A stretch of 64,000 bases of DNA from Pseudomonadota bacterium (GTDB lineage: Bacteria; Pseudomonadota; Gammaproteobacteria; Steroidobacterales; Steroidobacteraceae). Below are positions 43,523 to 54,354 of the stretch, one piece after another (position 1 is the stretch's first letter; the number at the start of each line of letters is the position of its first letter). A program made the translations under genes and the position numbers. A model generated the notes under the pieces. It ran no database searches. It had not been told where the DNA came from and worked only from the letters and a program-made list of their open reading frames with translations. The DNA lies in assembly GCA_023433465.1 (NCBI GenBank), contig JAEZCR010000207.1, positions 5,767-69,766 on the forward strand, in the 5' to 3' direction.

Positions 43523-44098
43523 ATGAAGCAAATCGGCGGCATCCTGCTCAAGGGCCTGGTGACGATCCTTCCGATCGGCCTGACGATCTACTTCGTCTAC
43601 TGGCTGGGGGTCACCACCGAGAGCCTGCTGTCGCAGCCCATCAAGTGGCTGGTCGGGCCGAACTACTGGCCCGGCATGGGCGTGCTGATGGGCTTCCTGC
43701 TCCTGTTCGTGGTCGGGCTCGCGGTGAACGCGTTCATCGTTCGCCGCGTGCTCGGCCTCGGCGAGGAGCTGCTGCTGCGCGTGCCGGTCGTGAAGACCGT
43801 GTACAGCGCGATCCGCGACATGACGCGGCTCGTCAACACCGAGAAGCGCAAGGGCGATCTCGACCGCGTCGTGACGATCGAATTCGAATTCGGGAAGCTG
43901 ATCGGATTCGTGACGCAGGAACATGCGAACACGCTCGGGATCGGGGGTGGCGACGACCTCGTCGCCGTCTATCTACCGATGAGTTACCAGATCGGCGGCT
44001 ATACGATCTACCTGCCGCGCAGCCGGCTCGTCGAGACGGATCTGACCGTCGAGCAGGCCATGCGGATCGTGCTGACCGGCGGTGTCCGCGGGAGATAA
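43523..44098 (+). CDS. DUF502 membrane protein
   Basis: 191 residues with two N-terminal membrane helices (LLKGLVTILPIGLTIYFVYWL and GMGVLMGFLLLFVVGLAVNAF) and a soluble part with RVPVVKTVYSAIRDMTRLV and FVTQEHANTLGIGG, the DUF502 core. Function is unknown; some members in plants are called COV-like. It is likely co-transcribed with the exported methyltransferase-like gene. A REP-like element starts right at its stop codon. Confidence 0.85.
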   Translation: MKQIGGILLKGLVTILPIGLTIYFVYWLGVTTESLLSQPIKWLVGPNYWPGMGVLMGFLLLFVVGLAVNAFIVRRVLGLGEELLLRVPVVKTVYSAIRDMTRLVNTEKRKGDLDRVVTIEFEFGKLIGFVTQEHANTLGIGGGDDLVAVYLPMSYQIGGYTIYLPRSRLVETDLTVEQAMRIVLTGGVRGR

Positions 44099-44099
44099 T

Positions 44100-44147
44100 G
44101 GGGACATTCCCTGTTTCCTGGCAAACGGGGACAGACCTCTATCCCCC
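44100..44147. repeat. REP-like palindromic element (copy B)
   Basis: GGGGACATTCCCTGTTTCC, then TGGCAAACGGGGACAGACC and a closing TATCCCC. It shares the GTTTCC(C/T)GGCAAACGGGG core with the copy at 9616-9654 and the GGGGACAGACCT arm with the terminator at 11522. It sits between two convergent genes and overlaps the last codons of the SUI1-like gene. It may reduce read-through in both directions. Confidence 0.55.
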
Positions 44148-44401
44148 GGCCTTCTTCACGTCGGTGTAGCCGAGCTTCTTGATTTCGTCGACCAGGCGGT
44201 CGCGGTGGTCGCCCTGGATTTCGATCACGCCGTTCTTCACGGTGCCGCCGGTGCCGCACTTCTTCTTGAGGGCGCTGCAGAGTTCTTCGAGCTGGGGGCC
44301 GGGCAGCGGGATCCCGCGGATGGCGCTCACGCCCTTGCCGCCGCGGTGGGCGGTCTCTTTCCAGATGCGGATCGCGGCGGCCTTGGGTGGAACCGGAGGC
44401 T

Positions 44402-44405
<4 letters not shown>
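44139..44405 (-). CDS. yciH: SUI1/YciH-type translation initiation factor-like protein
   Basis: A TTG at 44405 overlaps the uup stop codon (TTGA) and gives 88 residues. Core KGVSAIRGIPLPGPQLEELC, KKCGTGGTVKNGVIEIQGDH and the terminal LVDEIKKLGYTDVKKAG match the eIF1/SUI1 domain of bacterial YciH, which influences start-codon selection on the 30S subunit. A shorter version is not available because no other start codon lies in the frame before the domain. It is coupled to uup, a ribosome-linked ABC-F protein. Confidence 0.88.
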
Positions 44406-46204
<1,799 letters not shown>

Positions 46205-46222
46205 GGAAACGTTACCGGCGGA

Positions 46223-47557
46223 TCACAGCGGATTCGCGAGCTCCAGCCAGATCCATTCCGTCGCGTCGGTGACGTTCGAGCCGCGTCCGCCGGTGGATGG
46301 AAAGTTGTTGTCGTTCACGATCACGACGTGTTTCCGATCCAGGACTTCGATGGACTCGGTGGTGTGATACGGAAAGCGGAACGGAGTGCCCGGGGAGAGA
46401 GATTCGATGACTCCGCGCGTATTGCCGATGTGCAGCAGATCGATGACCAGTTTCTTCGCGATCGGCTTGCCCGGCTGCGCCTTGTCGAGGTCGATCGAAT
46501 ATACGCGCTTGGCCTTCGCGGCGTCGCCCTGTTCGCTGTCCCGCTCGATGACGACGAATCGATTGCCTTCGATGCGCGACATCTCGGTGACCGAGACTGT
46601 ATCCGGATCGAGCGCATATACAAGTGTGCGCGGCAGCCACTTCCCCGTGGTCGTGTCGAACCTCTGCACGCGCAACGTCTTTGGCGGATCGTCCGCGACG
46701 GTGCCTTCGAGGATGGTCACGAGCGTGCGCCCGTCGCCCGCGAGGTCCATCGCCTCGATGCCGCGCGAATGATCGAGACTCGGCTTCGCGCCGCCGGCGA
46801 GCACCGCGGGATGATCCGGCGAGTACACGGCGTCGGGTAGTTCGATCGGCGGTTGCAGCAGTTCTCCGTCGACCGAAAAATGCAGCAGCCACGGACCGAA
46901 CTCGTCGCCGATCCAGAACGTCTCGTCGGGCATCGTCACGAGCGACTCGGGATCCGCGTCGGCTCCCGTGAGGAATCGCTCCGGCGTGTTCTCCTCGGCG
47001 ATGCGCCACGGAAAGAACTTCGCGGGATCGGACAGTTCGATGACCGCCTGCAGCGCGCTGCGCGAATCGCCGCCCACGTTGGTCCGGGGGCGCGCGTCGA
47101 ATAGATAGATCACGAGCCGGTAGTCGGGGCTGTTCCACTTGCGGCCGAAACCGTTGTCCGAGAGCGCCCACCAGGCGCCGGCCGTGGGCCCGGGCTTGAT
47201 GGAGCTCACGCCCTGGACGGGCTGCGCGTCGAAGCGCGGCGCGGGGCCGCGCCTTCCATCACCGTCGAATTCTCCGGATGAAGGCGGACCGCGGAACGCT
47301 TCAGCGGGCATCACGATGTGGCCGATGAGCTCGACCGAGGGCGGCGGCGGGGGTGGCGGTGGCACGACCGGCTTCCTGGCGGCGGGCTTCGCGGCCGGCT
47401 TCGCGGCGGGTTTCGACGCCGGCTTCGAACTACCAGCATCCGGCTTCTTCGCGGGCGCGGTCTGCGCGACCGCCGTCATCGCGAACACGAGCGCGAGCGC
47501 GCACGCCGCGACGAGCGAGGCGGCGACCGTCAGGACGCGCGTTCGGGCAGCAAGCAT
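46223..47557 (-). CDS. exported phytase-like esterase (PF13449 type)
   Basis: 444 residues with a signal anchor (ALALVFAMTAVAQTAPA), then a Lys/Pro/Ala repeat (KPASKPAAKPAAKPAARKP) and eight prolines, likely spanning the cell wall. The body has PVQGVSSIKPGPTAGAWW, WALSDNGFG, DPESLVTMPDETFWIGDEFG, SRGIEAMDLAGDGRTL and IGNTRGVIESL, which fit the esterase-like-activity-of-phytase beta-propeller family. It probably hydrolyses a phosphate or acyl ester outside the cytoplasm. It lies 18 bp upstream of uup on the same strand, so read-through is possible. Confidence 0.85.
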   Translation of the reverse strand: MLAARTRVLTVAASLVAACALALVFAMTAVAQTAPAKKPDAGSSKPASKPAAKPAAKPAARKPVVPPPPPPPPSVELIGHIVMPAEAFRGPPSSGEFDGDGRRGPAPRFDAQPVQGVSSIKPGPTAGAWWALSDNGFGRKWNSPDYRLVIYLFDARPRTNVGGDSRSALQAVIELSDPAKFFPWRIAEENTPERFLTGADADPESLVTMPDETFWIGDEFGPWLLHFSVDGELLQPPIELPDAVYSPDHPAVLAGGAKPSLDHSRGIEAMDLAGDGRTLVTILEGTVADDPPKTLRVQRFDTTTGKWLPRTLVYALDPDTVSVTEMSRIEGNRFVVIERDSEQGDAAKAKRVYSIDLDKAQPGKPIAKKLVIDLLHIGNTRGVIESLSPGTPFRFPYHTTESIEVLDRKHVVIVNDNNFPSTGGRGSNVTDATEWIWLELANPL

Positions 47558-47620
47558 GGGGGAATTCTACCCATGGCACTGGTCGGGCTCACCAGCATTG
47601 CAGGGGAATATGTGATGTCG

Positions 47621-48643
47621 TCAGCCGGGCGGCCGCGGCGCGATGACCTGGAACCCGAGAAGTTCGACGTCCCTGCACCGATAGTGCTCCTTGCATTCCT
47701 CGTCGCTGCACAGGTCGGTGGATAGGTATTTCTTGTTGTCGTCGCAGAACACCGTGGCGACGCAGGCGTTCGCGCCCTGCTCGTGCGCGATCTCGAGCGC
47801 CCCCAGCAGGTTGGCGCCGGAGCTGATGCCCACGGCGATCCCGAGCTCGTTCGCGAGGCGTTGCGACATCACGATGGCGTCGCCGTCCCAGACGTCGAGA
47901 ATGCGCCCGAGATCACCGAGCTTGACGATCGACGGCACGAATTCGTCGCTGATGCCCTGGATGCGATGTCGTCCCACCTTGTGCCCGGTGCGCAGTGTGG
48001 GCGAGTTCGCGGGCTCGAGCGGATGCGCGACGATGTCCTTGCCAAAGCGTTCGCGCAGATGACGCGCGACGCCCATCACCGTGCCGCCTGTGCCCACGCC
48101 GGCGACGAACGCCGTGGGAGTCTTGCCAAGCGTCGCGAGCTGCGCCGTGATCTCGGGGCCCGTGGTTTCGTAGTGAGCCTGCACGTTCGCTGTGTTGTCG
48201 AACTGCTGCGGCCGGAACACGTGGCCGGCTTCGCGCGCGAAATCGTCGGCCATGCGAATCGATCCGAGAAAGCCGCCGAGCTCCGCGGACACGGGAATCA
48301 CCGCGGCGCCGAGACTCTGGATGACGAGTACGCGCTCGCGGCTCATCCAGTCGGGCATGTAGATGCGCACCGGATGACCGAGCGCGCGGCCGATGGCCGC
48401 GAAGGAAATACCCGTATTGCCGCTCGTCGCCTCGGCGATCACGTCTCCGGGCGCGATGTCGCCGCTCGCGTAGGCGCGCTGCAGGATGTAGAGCGCCATT
48501 CGGTCCTTGATGCTGCCCGTGAAGTTGTACGCCTCGTGTTTCGCGTAGATGCGGTGCTCGTGTCCGCGATAACGCACTTGCAGTTCCAGCATGGGCGTGG
48601 CGCCGACGAGGCGCGACAACGCGGAGAGTTTGTGGGTGGGCAT
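47621..48643 (-). CDS. PLP-dependent cysteine-synthase family protein
   Basis: 340 residues of the fold-type II PLP enzymes: FTGSIKDRMALYIL (the Lys binds PLP), ATSGNTGISFAAIG (phosphate/substrate loop), FVAGVGTGGTVMGVAR (phosphate cup) and GISSGANLLGALE. It resembles CysK/CysM and cystathionine-beta-synthase cores and probably makes cysteine or a related beta-replacement product. The C-terminus is unusual: FCDDNKKYLSTDLC, SDEECKEHYRC, with several cysteines that could bind a metal or form disulfides. It stands alone, divergent from the hupE-like gene. Confidence 0.85.
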   Translation of the reverse strand: MPTHKLSALSRLVGATPMLELQVRYRGHEHRIYAKHEAYNFTGSIKDRMALYILQRAYASGDIAPGDVIAEATSGNTGISFAAIGRALGHPVRIYMPDWMSRERVLVIQSLGAAVIPVSAELGGFLGSIRMADDFAREAGHVFRPQQFDNTANVQAHYETTGPEITAQLATLGKTPTAFVAGVGTGGTVMGVARHLRERFGKDIVAHPLEPANSPTLRTGHKVGRHRIQGISDEFVPSIVKLGDLGRILDVWDGDAIVMSQRLANELGIAVGISSGANLLGALEIAHEQGANACVATVFCDDNKKYLSTDLCSDEECKEHYRCRDVELLGFQVIAPRPPG

Positions 48644-48698
48644 GCGGGCGCGATTCTACTCGGGAACCCGTTCGTGGGTTCCCTGATACAGTTCACGC

Positions 48699-49808
48699 AT
48701 GTTCCGCACCGCGCTGCTGCTCGCCTGCGCTCTTGCCGGCGCGGCCCTGGCGCCCCGCGCGTCGGCGCACGCCGTCGGAACGAGCTACTTGTTCGCCGAG
48801 CTCGACGAGGCCGGCGGCCCGGCGACATTGCGCTGGGAGATGAATGCGAACGAACTCGCGTGGAACGTCTTCATCGATGGCGACACCGATGGCGTCATCA
48901 CGCAGGACGAACTGGACCGCGCGAAGCTCGCACTCATCCCGGCCATCGCATCGCAGCTCGTGGTGACGCGTGGCGAGACGCCCTGCGCGATCGGCTACGA
49001 CAGAGCCGTCGTGCGGCCCGTGGACGAGCACACCGTCGTCGCCATTTCGCTGGAGGCGAAATGCGCGCAGCCGGGACTCGTCACGATCGGCGGCCCGCTC
49101 TTCCTGTCGGGTTACGAGCAGCGCGTGATTCTGGAGATCACGCGCGGTGGGAAGAGCACGGCGGTCGTGCTGAGCCAGGACGATCACACCTGGTCGGAAT
49201 CCGAACGCGTTTCCTCCTGGGCTAGCTTCGCGCATTTCGTCGGGCAGGGGATATGGCACGTGCTGATCGGCTACGACCACATCGCTTTCGTATTGCTGTT
49301 GCTCCTGCCCTCGGTGATGCGGCCATCGAATGGAAGATGGCAGGGCGCCGAGGGACTCGGCCCGGTCGCGCGCGACATCGTGACGATCGTCACCGCATTC
49401 ACCGTCGCGCATTCGATCACGCTCGCGCTCGCCATCACGGGCGTCGTGCGGCTGCCCACGCAGCCGATCGAGCTCGCGATCGCCGCGTCGATCGCGGTTG
49501 CGGCCGCCATCAATCTCATGCCGCGCCTGTCGCGCGCGCGTCTGCCGCTCGCGTTCGGCTTCGGCTTGGTCCACGGTTTCGGATTCGCGAACGCACTCAG
49601 TGATCTGGACGCGCAGGGTTCCGGCCTTCTGCCGCTGCTCGCGGGATTCAACATCGGCGTGGAAATCGCGCAGCTCGCGATCGTCGCGCTGGTGCTGCCG
49701 GTCATCTACGCGGTGCGTCGCACTCGCTGGTACGCGAGTGGCGTCTTGCCGCTGGGCTCCTGCGCGCTGGGCGCGGCCGGCGTCGTCTGGCTGATCCAGC
49801 GACTCTAG
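48699..49808 (+). CDS. HupE/UreJ-family membrane protein with EF-hand
   Basis: 369 residues with a signal peptide, a periplasmic domain (25-180) containing an EF-hand-like FIDGDTDGVITQDEL, then the HupE/UreJ core: GIWHVLIGYDHIAFVLLLLL with the conserved His, FTVAHSITLALAITG, FGFGLVHGFGFANAL. This is the extended HupE/UreJ_2 type. Members are thought to move Ni2+ or Co2+; the transport helices with His-rich signatures support that, while the calcium-like loop is of unknown role. Its TAG overlaps the convergent stop in a CTAG. Confidence 0.86.
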   Translation: MFRTALLLACALAGAALAPRASAHAVGTSYLFAELDEAGGPATLRWEMNANELAWNVFIDGDTDGVITQDELDRAKLALIPAIASQLVVTRGETPCAIGYDRAVVRPVDEHTVVAISLEAKCAQPGLVTIGGPLFLSGYEQRVILEITRGGKSTAVVLSQDDHTWSESERVSSWASFAHFVGQGIWHVLIGYDHIAFVLLLLLPSVMRPSNGRWQGAEGLGPVARDIVTIVTAFTVAHSITLALAITGVVRLPTQPIELAIAASIAVAAAINLMPRLSRARLPLAFGFGLVHGFGFANALSDLDAQGSGLLPLLAGFNIGVEIAQLAIVALVLPVIYAVRRTRWYASGVLPLGSCALGAAGVVWLIQRL

Positions 49809-50629
49809 TTGGAGTTCCTGCGGCGCGCCGGCGCCTTGCGGCCCGACGCGGTGAGGATGCCGGAGTAGCCGTACATCTCGTTGTCGGGGCAGGAGATGAC
49901 CTGCACGTCGATGCTCGAGTTGATGAAGCCGTTGTTGGACATCGCGGACCGCATGTCGTCGATGCTCAGGTTCGAGCCGGGGAACATCCGGTCGCCGCAC
50001 TTGTAGGCCTCGCAGCGGTGCAGCGCGTGGATGATGAACGTGCCGCCCGGCGCGAGCATCGAGGTCACGTTGCGCATGCAGCTGGTCCACACCGATCGGT
50101 CGCTCGAGATCGCGTCGATGCAGAAGCCCGAGATGATGAGATCGTAGAAATTTTCGCGCGTCGGCCCGAGCGGCTGGCGCAGGCGCGCATCGCTCACGTA
50201 CAGGCCTCTAACCACCTTGCGCGTGAGCGCTTCGCGCTGGAGTATGCGCGAGGCGCTCGCATTCCGTTCGCCTTCGCAGGCGAGCACGTAACGCGTGAAG
50301 CGGTTCCATTCGGGAGCGCTTTCATCCGCGCACAGCCATTCACGCGCCTCGGACAGGTTGTCGGACAGCCAGTCGGCCATGTCCATGCGGAAGGTATATT
50401 TCGATGCGGCGATCGCGCGATGCAGCGTCGGCCCGCATCCGTATTCGAGTCCGCGGCCGAAATGCGAGCGCGCGGCGCGCAGCACCTCGATCTGGTACGC
50501 GAGTACCGCCTGCTCATCGGGGAGGACGACTTCGCTGTAGTAGGTGTCGAAGTAGTCGCGCGCCTTCCACTCCGAGTAGTCAGCGACCAGGGGATTTCGA
50601 GTCAGGGTCCCGTCTATCACTGTCTTCAC
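49805..50629 (-). CDS. NNMT/PNMT/TEMT-like methyltransferase
   Basis: 274 residues. FDTYYSEVVLPDEQAVLAYQ and GRGLEYGCGPTLHRAI at the SAM loop, MADWLSDNLSEAREWL in the following helix, YDLIISGFCIDAISSD, and MLAPGGTFIIHALHRC near the C-terminus are those of the nicotinamide/phenylethanolamine/thioether N-methyltransferase family, best known in animals but present in some bacteria. A small amine substrate is likely but not shown. It is a single gene, with promoter region in 50630-50660 and beyond. Confidence 0.8.
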   Translation of the reverse strand: MKTVIDGTLTRNPLVADYSEWKARDYFDTYYSEVVLPDEQAVLAYQIEVLRAARSHFGRGLEYGCGPTLHRAIAASKYTFRMDMADWLSDNLSEAREWLCADESAPEWNRFTRYVLACEGERNASASRILQREALTRKVVRGLYVSDARLRQPLGPTRENFYDLIISGFCIDAISSDRSVWTSCMRNVTSMLAPGGTFIIHALHRCEAYKCGDRMFPGSNLSIDDMRSAMSNNGFINSSIDVQVISCPDNEMYGYSGILTASGRKAPARRRNSN

Positions 50630-50868
50630 CCTTCTAGTCCGTTAGTTATTGATTGGGCTTTTTGTCAAACCCTTATGTCAGAGGATACTTACGGCCCGCG
50701 TCGCTCAATAGCCGACGCCTCCCTACTAGAACCCCTGTGGACCGGGGGCCCCACCTACTGCAACTCCATGGTCCGACGGGTGAAATCGCCCGGTTGGGCG
50801 TCCCTGGACACGTAAACGTGGAGGTGGATCAACGTGCAAGTTGGCGCCGCTGGTAACAATAATCGGCC
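50630..50868. other. divergent promoter region before the multi-PAS kinase
   Basis: No gene is seen. On the plus strand TTGTCA (50662-50667) and GATACT (50684-50689) with 16 bases between form a plausible promoter for the kinase, with a leader of about 170 bases. The rest of the leader holds CCGGGGGCCCC and other GC symmetry but no clear terminator or riboswitch. A GTTAGTTATT string lies 12 bases upstream of the methyltransferase start. Confidence 0.35.
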
Positions 50869-53800
50869 ATGAACGCCCGTCCCGAATCCGCCCAGGCCGC
50901 CGAGGACGCCCAGCTGCCGGCTGAATTCCGCTCGGCGCTGGAGCTCGCGCAGGCGGCCGTCTGGGACTGGCGGCTGACCGGCGACCGGTTCCAGGTGGAC
51001 GAAGCGTGGACGCGCGCCCTGGGGATAGACGTCCCGGCCGGCGCGATGTCCGTCGAGCAATGGAAGCGCCGGGTCCATCCCGACGACCTCGGCGCGTTCA
51101 TCGCCGCGGCGGAATCCTGCCAGCACGGCGGCGACCGTTTCGAGTGCGAGTACAGGTTGTTAGCCGCGGGGCATCGCTGGTTGTGGGTGCTGCATCGCGG
51201 CCGCGTCGTGCTGCGCGAGCGCGACGGTTCCGCGGCCCGGATCACCGGGTTGCTGCTCGACATCGACCGCCGCAAGAGCGAGGAGGTCGCGCGCAGCGAC
51301 AGCGAATCGCGTCTCGCGACCGCGTTGTGGGGCGCACGCGCGGCGTTCTGGCAGTGGCACGTGCCGAGCAATGCGCGCACCGCAAGCCCCCTGTGGCTCG
51401 CGATGACGGGATATTCGCGCGCGCAGTGGGAAGCGATTCCGAATCCCTGGTTCAGCAACCTGCACCCTGAGGATCGCGACCGCGTCGACGCGCAGCTGCG
51501 CGAACATGCCCAGGGCGAGCGCGACTCGGTCGAGTTCGAGTATCGCTTCAAGACGGCCAACGGCGAATACCGCTGGATGCAGGATCGGGGCCGCGCCGTC
51601 GAATGGGATCTGCAGGGCCGCCCCGCGCTGGTGATCGGCGTCTCGCTCGACATCGATGCCGCCAAGCGCGCCGAAGCGCACCTGGCCTCGAGCGAGCACA
51701 TGCTCGAGACGGCGGCGTGGGGCGCGGGCATCGGCCTGTGGGAAACGAATTTCGTCACGGACACCACGCGTTGGTTCAACGACTGGTGCGACCGGCACGA
51801 CATCTATCCCTGCGACGGCACGGATCACGTGGCGCGCTGGGACGAGAACCTGCACCCCGACGAGGGCCCGGAGGCGACACGCCGCTTCAAGGAACACGTC
51901 GACGGCAAGGCCGAGTACTACGACGCGGAGTACCGCATCAAGACCCGCGGCGGCCTTTGGCGCTGGGTATTCGAGCGTGGCCGCGTGGTGGAACGCGACG
52001 CGAACGGCAAGGCCGTGCGCATGCTCGGCGTGTGCATGGACCTCGACGAGGCGAAGGTCGCCGAACGGCGCGCCAACGCGCGCAACGAGCGCGTCGAGAC
52101 CGCGCTGCAGCTAACTACCGCCGGCGTGTGGGACTGGGACGTCGAACACGGTCTGGCCAATCACACCGACGGTTATTACCGGGTATTCGGCGTCGACCCC
52201 ACGTTCGGCCGCTCGAATCCGAACACCTGGCGCCAGCTGCTCGGCACCGATCCCGAAAACGAGATGGAGGAATTCCGCGATCGACTGCGCCACGTCGATC
52301 CGGGCGCTTCCATGCTCGAGACGGAATACCGTTTCCGCCATACCGACGGCAGCTGGCACTGGGCGCTCGACCGCGCTTACGTCATCGAGCGTGCGCCGGA
52401 TGGCAGCACGCGACGCGTGCTCGGATTGGTCGTCGACATCACCGCGCGGAAGCTGCGCGAAATGGCCCTGTCGGCGGGCGCACAACGGTTCCGCGCGATC
52501 GCGAGCGAGCTCCGCTGCATCATTTATGAAATCGATGCCGAGACCAACAACCTGACCAGCGAAGGCGGCGAACGGGTGCTCGGATACCCGCCGGCGGAAT
52601 ACAAGGCGCGCGCCACCGACTGGACCGCGCTGATGCATCCGGAAGACCAGCCACTGGTGCAGAACTGGTACGAGCGCAGCGAGGATGGAATGCTCGCGTT
52701 TCAGTACCGCATCCGGCATCACGACGGCCATTACGTCACGCTGCTGGATTCCAGCGTCGCGGTGCGCGACGCCGCGGGCAAGATCCTGCGCATCGTCGGC
52801 GTCGCGATCGACATCAGCGAGCAGGCGCGTCAGCAGGAGGCGCTGCGCGAATCGCAGGAATTGCTGCAGATCGTGGCGGCCGGCACGGGCGACTGGCTGA
52901 TCCTGGTCGATACCGAGCGCCGCGTGCAGTTCATCAACCGCGGCATCCGCGCGCACTCGCGCGAGAGCATCGTCGGCCAGCGTCTCGACGAGATCGCCGT
53001 CGCCGAGGATCGCGAGAACATCCTCAACGCGCTCAAGCAGGTGCTCGAGACCGGCGAACCGGTCGACCTGCAGTTCACGAGCTCCGGGACTCAGTACGGC
53101 GGGCGATATTTCGATTCGCGCATCCGCGCGGTCCGTTCTCCGACCGGCATCACGGGCGCGGTGATCAACATCACCGAAATCACGGATCGCCACGCCGCGA
53201 TGCACCTGCGTGAGACGCAGGCGCGCATGTTCGAGCTGCTGCACGAAGGCGTGGTCGTGATTGACGTGAACAACCGGATCCGCATGGCGAACCCGGCGTT
53301 CGAGCGCATGTTCGGATTCACCGCGGGTACCGCGGTCGACACGTCGATCGATGACCTCATCGCGCAGCCGCCCGGCGGCCAGCGCGGGATCATGGACCAG
53401 CGCCTGATCGCCACGAACGGCGATCCGCCGGGACTTTCGCCGGTCGAGTTCAAGTGCCGCAGGCGTGATGGATCGACCTTCGACGCCGCCTGCGTCGCAA
53501 CCCTCACGCACGTCGACGGTGAGACGCATCGCCTGGCGGTCATCACCGATGTGACGGAGCGCCGCGGGCTCGAACGCGAGATCCTCGAGATCGCCGGGCG
53601 CGAACAGTTGCGCATCGGCTCGGACCTGCACGACGGCCTGGGGCAGGACCTCACCGGTGTCGCGCTCATGCTGCGCAGCGTCGTGGCGCAACTCAGGAAG
53701 GAGAATTCGTCAGCGCGCGCCGACGTCGAGGACATCATCAGCCTCGTCAATGGCGCCATCGAGAGCACCCGCGCCATGGCGCGGGGCCTCGCGCCGGTGG

Positions 53801-54252
53801 GCGCGGATCGCGGCGGCCTGATCGCGGGACTTCAGTCCATGGCGGTGCGCGGCATGGAGCGGTATGGTGTACGCGCCCATTTCAGCACTTCGCTCAAGGA
53901 ACCGCTGACGCTCGACGACGCTGCTGCAACGCACCTATATCGAATTGCACAAGAGGCCTTCACGAATGCAATCCGGCACGGGCGCGTCACGCAGGTCACG
54001 ATCGACCTGGCCACGGGAGACGGCAGCCTGACCCTGTGTGTCCAGGACAACGGTAGGGGTTTCGATGAGCGCAACGCGACCAGCAACGGGATGGGCATGA
54101 AACTCATGCGTTACCGCGCTCAGATGCTGGGCGGTGATGTGGCGATCTCCAACAATCCGGGTGGCGGGGTCGTGGTCCGCTGCAACTGTCCCCATCGCGC
54201 GCCGTCGGGCTGGGATGCGGCCCCGCGCGGCGGATTCCCGCTCAAGGACTGA
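50869..54252 (+). CDS. seven-PAS soluble histidine kinase (HisKA_3, NarL-type)
   Basis: 1127 residues without signal peptide or membrane helix, so a cytosolic sensor. Seven PAS units follow one another at about 20-140, 145-270, 275-400, 405-535, 540-665, 675-790 and 800-910; the first five are PAS_3-type, each with a Y-R-x-x-x-x-x-G-x-x-R/xW core (e.g. YRFKTANGEYRW, YRFRHTDGSWHW) and a VDI linker. Then a HisKA_3 box IGSDLHDGLGQDLTGVALML (His near 923) and HATPase with VQDNGRGFDE. The NarL-type regulator gene follows 102 bases later. The signal could be redox, gas or ligands bound by PAS. The CTAACTA motif lies just after the stop. Confidence 0.92.
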   Translation: MNARPESAQAAEDAQLPAEFRSALELAQAAVWDWRLTGDRFQVDEAWTRALGIDVPAGAMSVEQWKRRVHPDDLGAFIAAAESCQHGGDRFECEYRLLAAGHRWLWVLHRGRVVLRERDGSAARITGLLLDIDRRKSEEVARSDSESRLATALWGARAAFWQWHVPSNARTASPLWLAMTGYSRAQWEAIPNPWFSNLHPEDRDRVDAQLREHAQGERDSVEFEYRFKTANGEYRWMQDRGRAVEWDLQGRPALVIGVSLDIDAAKRAEAHLASSEHMLETAAWGAGIGLWETNFVTDTTRWFNDWCDRHDIYPCDGTDHVARWDENLHPDEGPEATRRFKEHVDGKAEYYDAEYRIKTRGGLWRWVFERGRVVERDANGKAVRMLGVCMDLDEAKVAERRANARNERVETALQLTTAGVWDWDVEHGLANHTDGYYRVFGVDPTFGRSNPNTWRQLLGTDPENEMEEFRDRLRHVDPGASMLETEYRFRHTDGSWHWALDRAYVIERAPDGSTRRVLGLVVDITARKLREMALSAGAQRFRAIASELRCIIYEIDAETNNLTSEGGERVLGYPPAEYKARATDWTALMHPEDQPLVQNWYERSEDGMLAFQYRIRHHDGHYVTLLDSSVAVRDAAGKILRIVGVAIDISEQARQQEALRESQELLQIVAAGTGDWLILVDTERRVQFINRGIRAHSRESIVGQRLDEIAVAEDRENILNALKQVLETGEPVDLQFTSSGTQYGGRYFDSRIRAVRSPTGITGAVINITEITDRHAAMHLRETQARMFELLHEGVVVIDVNNRIRMANPAFERMFGFTAGTAVDTSIDDLIAQPPGGQRGIMDQRLIATNGDPPGLSPVEFKCRRRDGSTFDAACVATLTHVDGETHRLAVITDVTERRGLEREILEIAGREQLRIGSDLHDGLGQDLTGVALMLRSVVAQLRKENSSARADVEDIISLVNGAIESTRAMARGLAPVGADRGGLIAGLQSMAVRGMERYGVRAHFSTSLKEPLTLDDAAATHLYRIAQEAFTNAIRHGRVTQVTIDLATGDGSLTLCVQDNGRGFDERNATSNGMGMKLMRYRAQMLGGDVAISNNPGGGVVVRCNCPHRAPSGWDAAPRGGFPLKD

Positions 54253-54310
54253 GCCTGTCTAACTATAGTCGCGCAATAGGCCCCGGGCAGGATTGACGCT
54301 CCGCCGTATC

Positions 54311-54323
54311 TTCGTCACGATCC
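54311..54323. promoter_or_regulatory. TTCGTCACGATCC, shared with the pdsR upstream region
   Basis: The same 13 bases occur at 6638-6650. Both copies are upstream of a response-regulator gene (44 bases before this one, about 50 before the other). Chance matches of this size are possible in 64 kb. It lies within the intergenic gap 54253-54354 and could be a regulator site. Confidence 0.25.
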
Positions 54324-54354
54324 CTGCCTAATATTCGGGCGTAGGGGATTAGTC

